In this document: one piece after another, positions 62,755 through 64,000 of the stretch
How the letters are laid out: every line of letters begins with the position of its first letter
Position numbering within the stretch: position 1 is the stretch's first letter
Assembly (NCBI GenBank): GCA_963746315.1
Contig: CAVVAR010000012.1
Coordinates: forward strand, 620,001 to 684,000
DNA from: Ga0077555 sp963746315
GTDB lineage: Bacteria > Pseudomonadota > Alphaproteobacteria > Rhizobiales > Hyphomicrobiaceae
Direction: 5' to 3'
DNA: 64,000 bases
The notes under the pieces: generated by a model
Seen by the model: the letters and a program-made list of their open reading frames with translations, nothing else
What the model was told of the DNA's origin: nothing
The model's database searches: none
Position numbers and translations under genes: made by a program

Positions 62755-63960
62755 CTATCCTTGAAGCGTCTTCCGCAGAAAATTCAACGCACTGATCACG
62801 CCGTACTCGCGCATGCGCCGCCGGTCGCCGGGAAGCACCGTCATGTCGGCATGCGGCGTGTCGCGGAATACGGCCGTGATGAAAACGGTCCCCGGCCGCG
62901 CACCCTCGTCGCGGTCGGCGGCGACGACGGCGAGGCCGATATCTGCCTCGAAGGCATCGCGGGCGGCGGTAGCGTCACGCACGCTACGTGCCTCGGGCGG
63001 CATCTCGGGTGGCTCGACGGGATCGCGGTCAGGCCGGATGAGGGCACCTTTGAAGGTGGTCATGCCCATGTCGATCGCGGTCATGCGGGAGGCGAGGATG
63101 CCGCCGGTGATGGATTCCGAGACGGCGATGGTGAAGCCGCGCTCCCTGAGCGCGTTGAGCACCACCAGCTCCATGGATTCGTCGTCGATCCCGAACACGG
63201 CCTCGCCGAGGATGACGCGCAGGATCTTTTCCTCGGCGTCGAGGATTCGGATCGCGGTCTCCTCGTCGTCGCATTTCGCGGTGACGCGAACCTTGATGCC
63301 CTCGATGCCGCTGGCATTGAAGGCAATCGTCGGATTGCCCAGTCGGTCGAGCTCAGCCATGCGCTCGGTCAGCATCTCGTCGATGCCGCTTTCGGAAAGC
63401 CCCCAGGTGCGCAGCGTCCGGCTGCGGATCACCGCCGAGGCGCCCATGCGCCGCCTGAGATCGGGGAGCACGGTGCCGGCCACCATCTCCTTCATCTCGC
63501 TCGGCACGCCGGGCACGCAGTAGATCACCTTGTCGCCGACCGGACAGACGAGACCCGGGGCCGTGCCCGGCATCTCCGGGATGGGATGGGCGCCGACGGG
63601 AATATCGGCCTGCCGAAGGTTATTGGCGGACATTGTGCGCCCGCGCACCTCGAACCGGCGTCGGATCTCAGAGGCGATGGCGTCGTCGCGGACGAGCTCC
63701 ACCCCCATCACCTTGGCGATGACGTCGCGGGTGATGTCGTCCTGGGTCGGTCCCAGGCCGCCGCAGCAGATCACGGCATCGCTTCGCTCGAGCGCTTGCC
63801 GGATGACGGCCTCCATGCGCCCGAAATTGTCGCCGACCTTGGTCTGGTAGAGCGAGTCGATACCGGCCAACGCCAGCTGCTCGCCGATCCACGACGAGTT
63901 CGAATCGACGATGACGCCGAGCAGCAGCTCGGTTCCGATGGCGACGACCTCGCAACGCAT
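62755..63960 (-). CDS. cinA: CinA family protein (NMN deamidase type)
   Basis: A 401-residue two-domain CinA. The N-terminal MoCF/COG1058 domain (about 1-170: MRCEVVAIGTELLLGVIVDSN, CCGGLGPTQDDITRD, PGVPSEMKEM) acts as a pyrophosphatase in this family. The C-terminal domain (about 260-401) is the amidohydrolase that deamidates NMN; its usual AESxTGG motif is ISESITGG here, with the nucleophile Ser in SES. Length is normal. It converges toward tRNA-Thr and is the last gene seen; only 40 bases remain upstream. Confidence 0.92.
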   Translation of the reverse strand: MRCEVVAIGTELLLGVIVDSNSSWIGEQLALAGIDSLYQTKVGDNFGRMEAVIRQALERSDAVICCGGLGPTQDDITRDVIAKVMGVELVRDDAIASEIRRRFEVRGRTMSANNLRQADIPVGAHPIPEMPGTAPGLVCPVGDKVIYCVPGVPSEMKEMVAGTVLPDLRRRMGASAVIRSRTLRTWGLSESGIDEMLTERMAELDRLGNPTIAFNASGIEGIKVRVTAKCDDEETAIRILDAEEKILRVILGEAVFGIDDESMELVVLNALRERGFTIAVSESITGGILASRMTAIDMGMTTFKGALIRPDRDPVEPPEMPPEARSVRDATAARDAFEADIGLAVVAADRDEGARPGTVFITAVFRDTPHADMTVLPGDRRRMREYGVISALNFLRKTLQG

Positions 63961-64000
63961 GGGCTCAGGCTCCGTCAGGCGGGTTGGGGGATGATACTGG

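Overview
The window is 64 kb of high-GC chromosomal DNA from an alphaproteobacterium, most likely of the order Hyphomicrobiales (Rhizobiales). The evidence is the gene content: DUF1127 and DUF6455 small proteins, a cysteine-free L36, N-formylglutamate amidohydrolase with DUF1244, sucA-sucB-lpdA, a urt-ure cluster and many periplasm-dependent ABC importers. Genus is not resolved. No phage, insertion sequence, integrase or CRISPR array was seen. Two tRNA genes are present, Gly(CCC) and Thr(TGT), both with encoded CCA.

Layout. 0.1-6.4 kb: small envelope/stress genes (DUF1127, a secreted peptide of 12-residue repeats), a homocysteine S-methyltransferase-like gene, a GNAT acetyltransferase, selA without selB, a cold-shock protein, a long-tailed IF-1 and a patatin. 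6.4-10.5 kb: an orphan methylmalonyl-CoA mutase small subunit, divergent from a three-gene cobalt-type nitrile hydratase/thiocyanate hydrolase whose beta chain is split in two, plus a CMD/AhpD-like gene. 10.6-18.2 kb: a peptide-type ABC importer with two tandem paralogous binding proteins. 18.2-27.1 kb: a secreted caspase-like protein, MmgE/PrpD, a frameshifted SDR, YchJ-like, DapA-like, a VUT transporter with queF, an AmiC-type amidase and a small degraded-looking gene. 27.1-39.2 kb: urtABCDE followed without a break by ureDABCEFG, behind a strong sigma-54 promoter match. 39.3-48.2 kb: tRNA-Gly, an amidase, and a minus-strand operon of an MlrC-like metallopeptidase with a second oligopeptide importer whose binding-protein gene carries five single-base insertions. 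48.5-55.8 kb: an N-formylglutamate amidohydrolase-DUF1244 fusion, glycerate 2-kinase, DUF1036, a hydroxyacid dehydrogenase, a TPR protein, rpmJ, DUF6455 and an MFS transporter. 56.0-62.5 kb: sucA, sucB, an unrecognised gene and lpd. 62.6-64 kb: tRNA-Thr and cinA.

How the genes fit together. A recurring theme is scavenging organic nitrogen: nitrile or thiocyanate hydration, an amidase, peptide import and hydrolysis, N-formylglutamate hydrolysis, and urea uptake plus urease in what looks like one nitrogen-controlled transcription unit of nearly 12 kb. The second theme is carbon entry into central metabolism: MmgE/PrpD-like, DapA-like, glycerate kinase, hydroxyacid reductase and 2-oxoglutarate dehydrogenase. 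The most interesting items are the split-beta nitrile hydratase/thiocyanate hydrolase operon with a histidine-rich metal-binding leader on its catalytic subunit, the extra small genes inside the urease operon, the overlapping alternative hairpins ahead of the importer permeases, and the unknown gene lodged between sucB and lpd.
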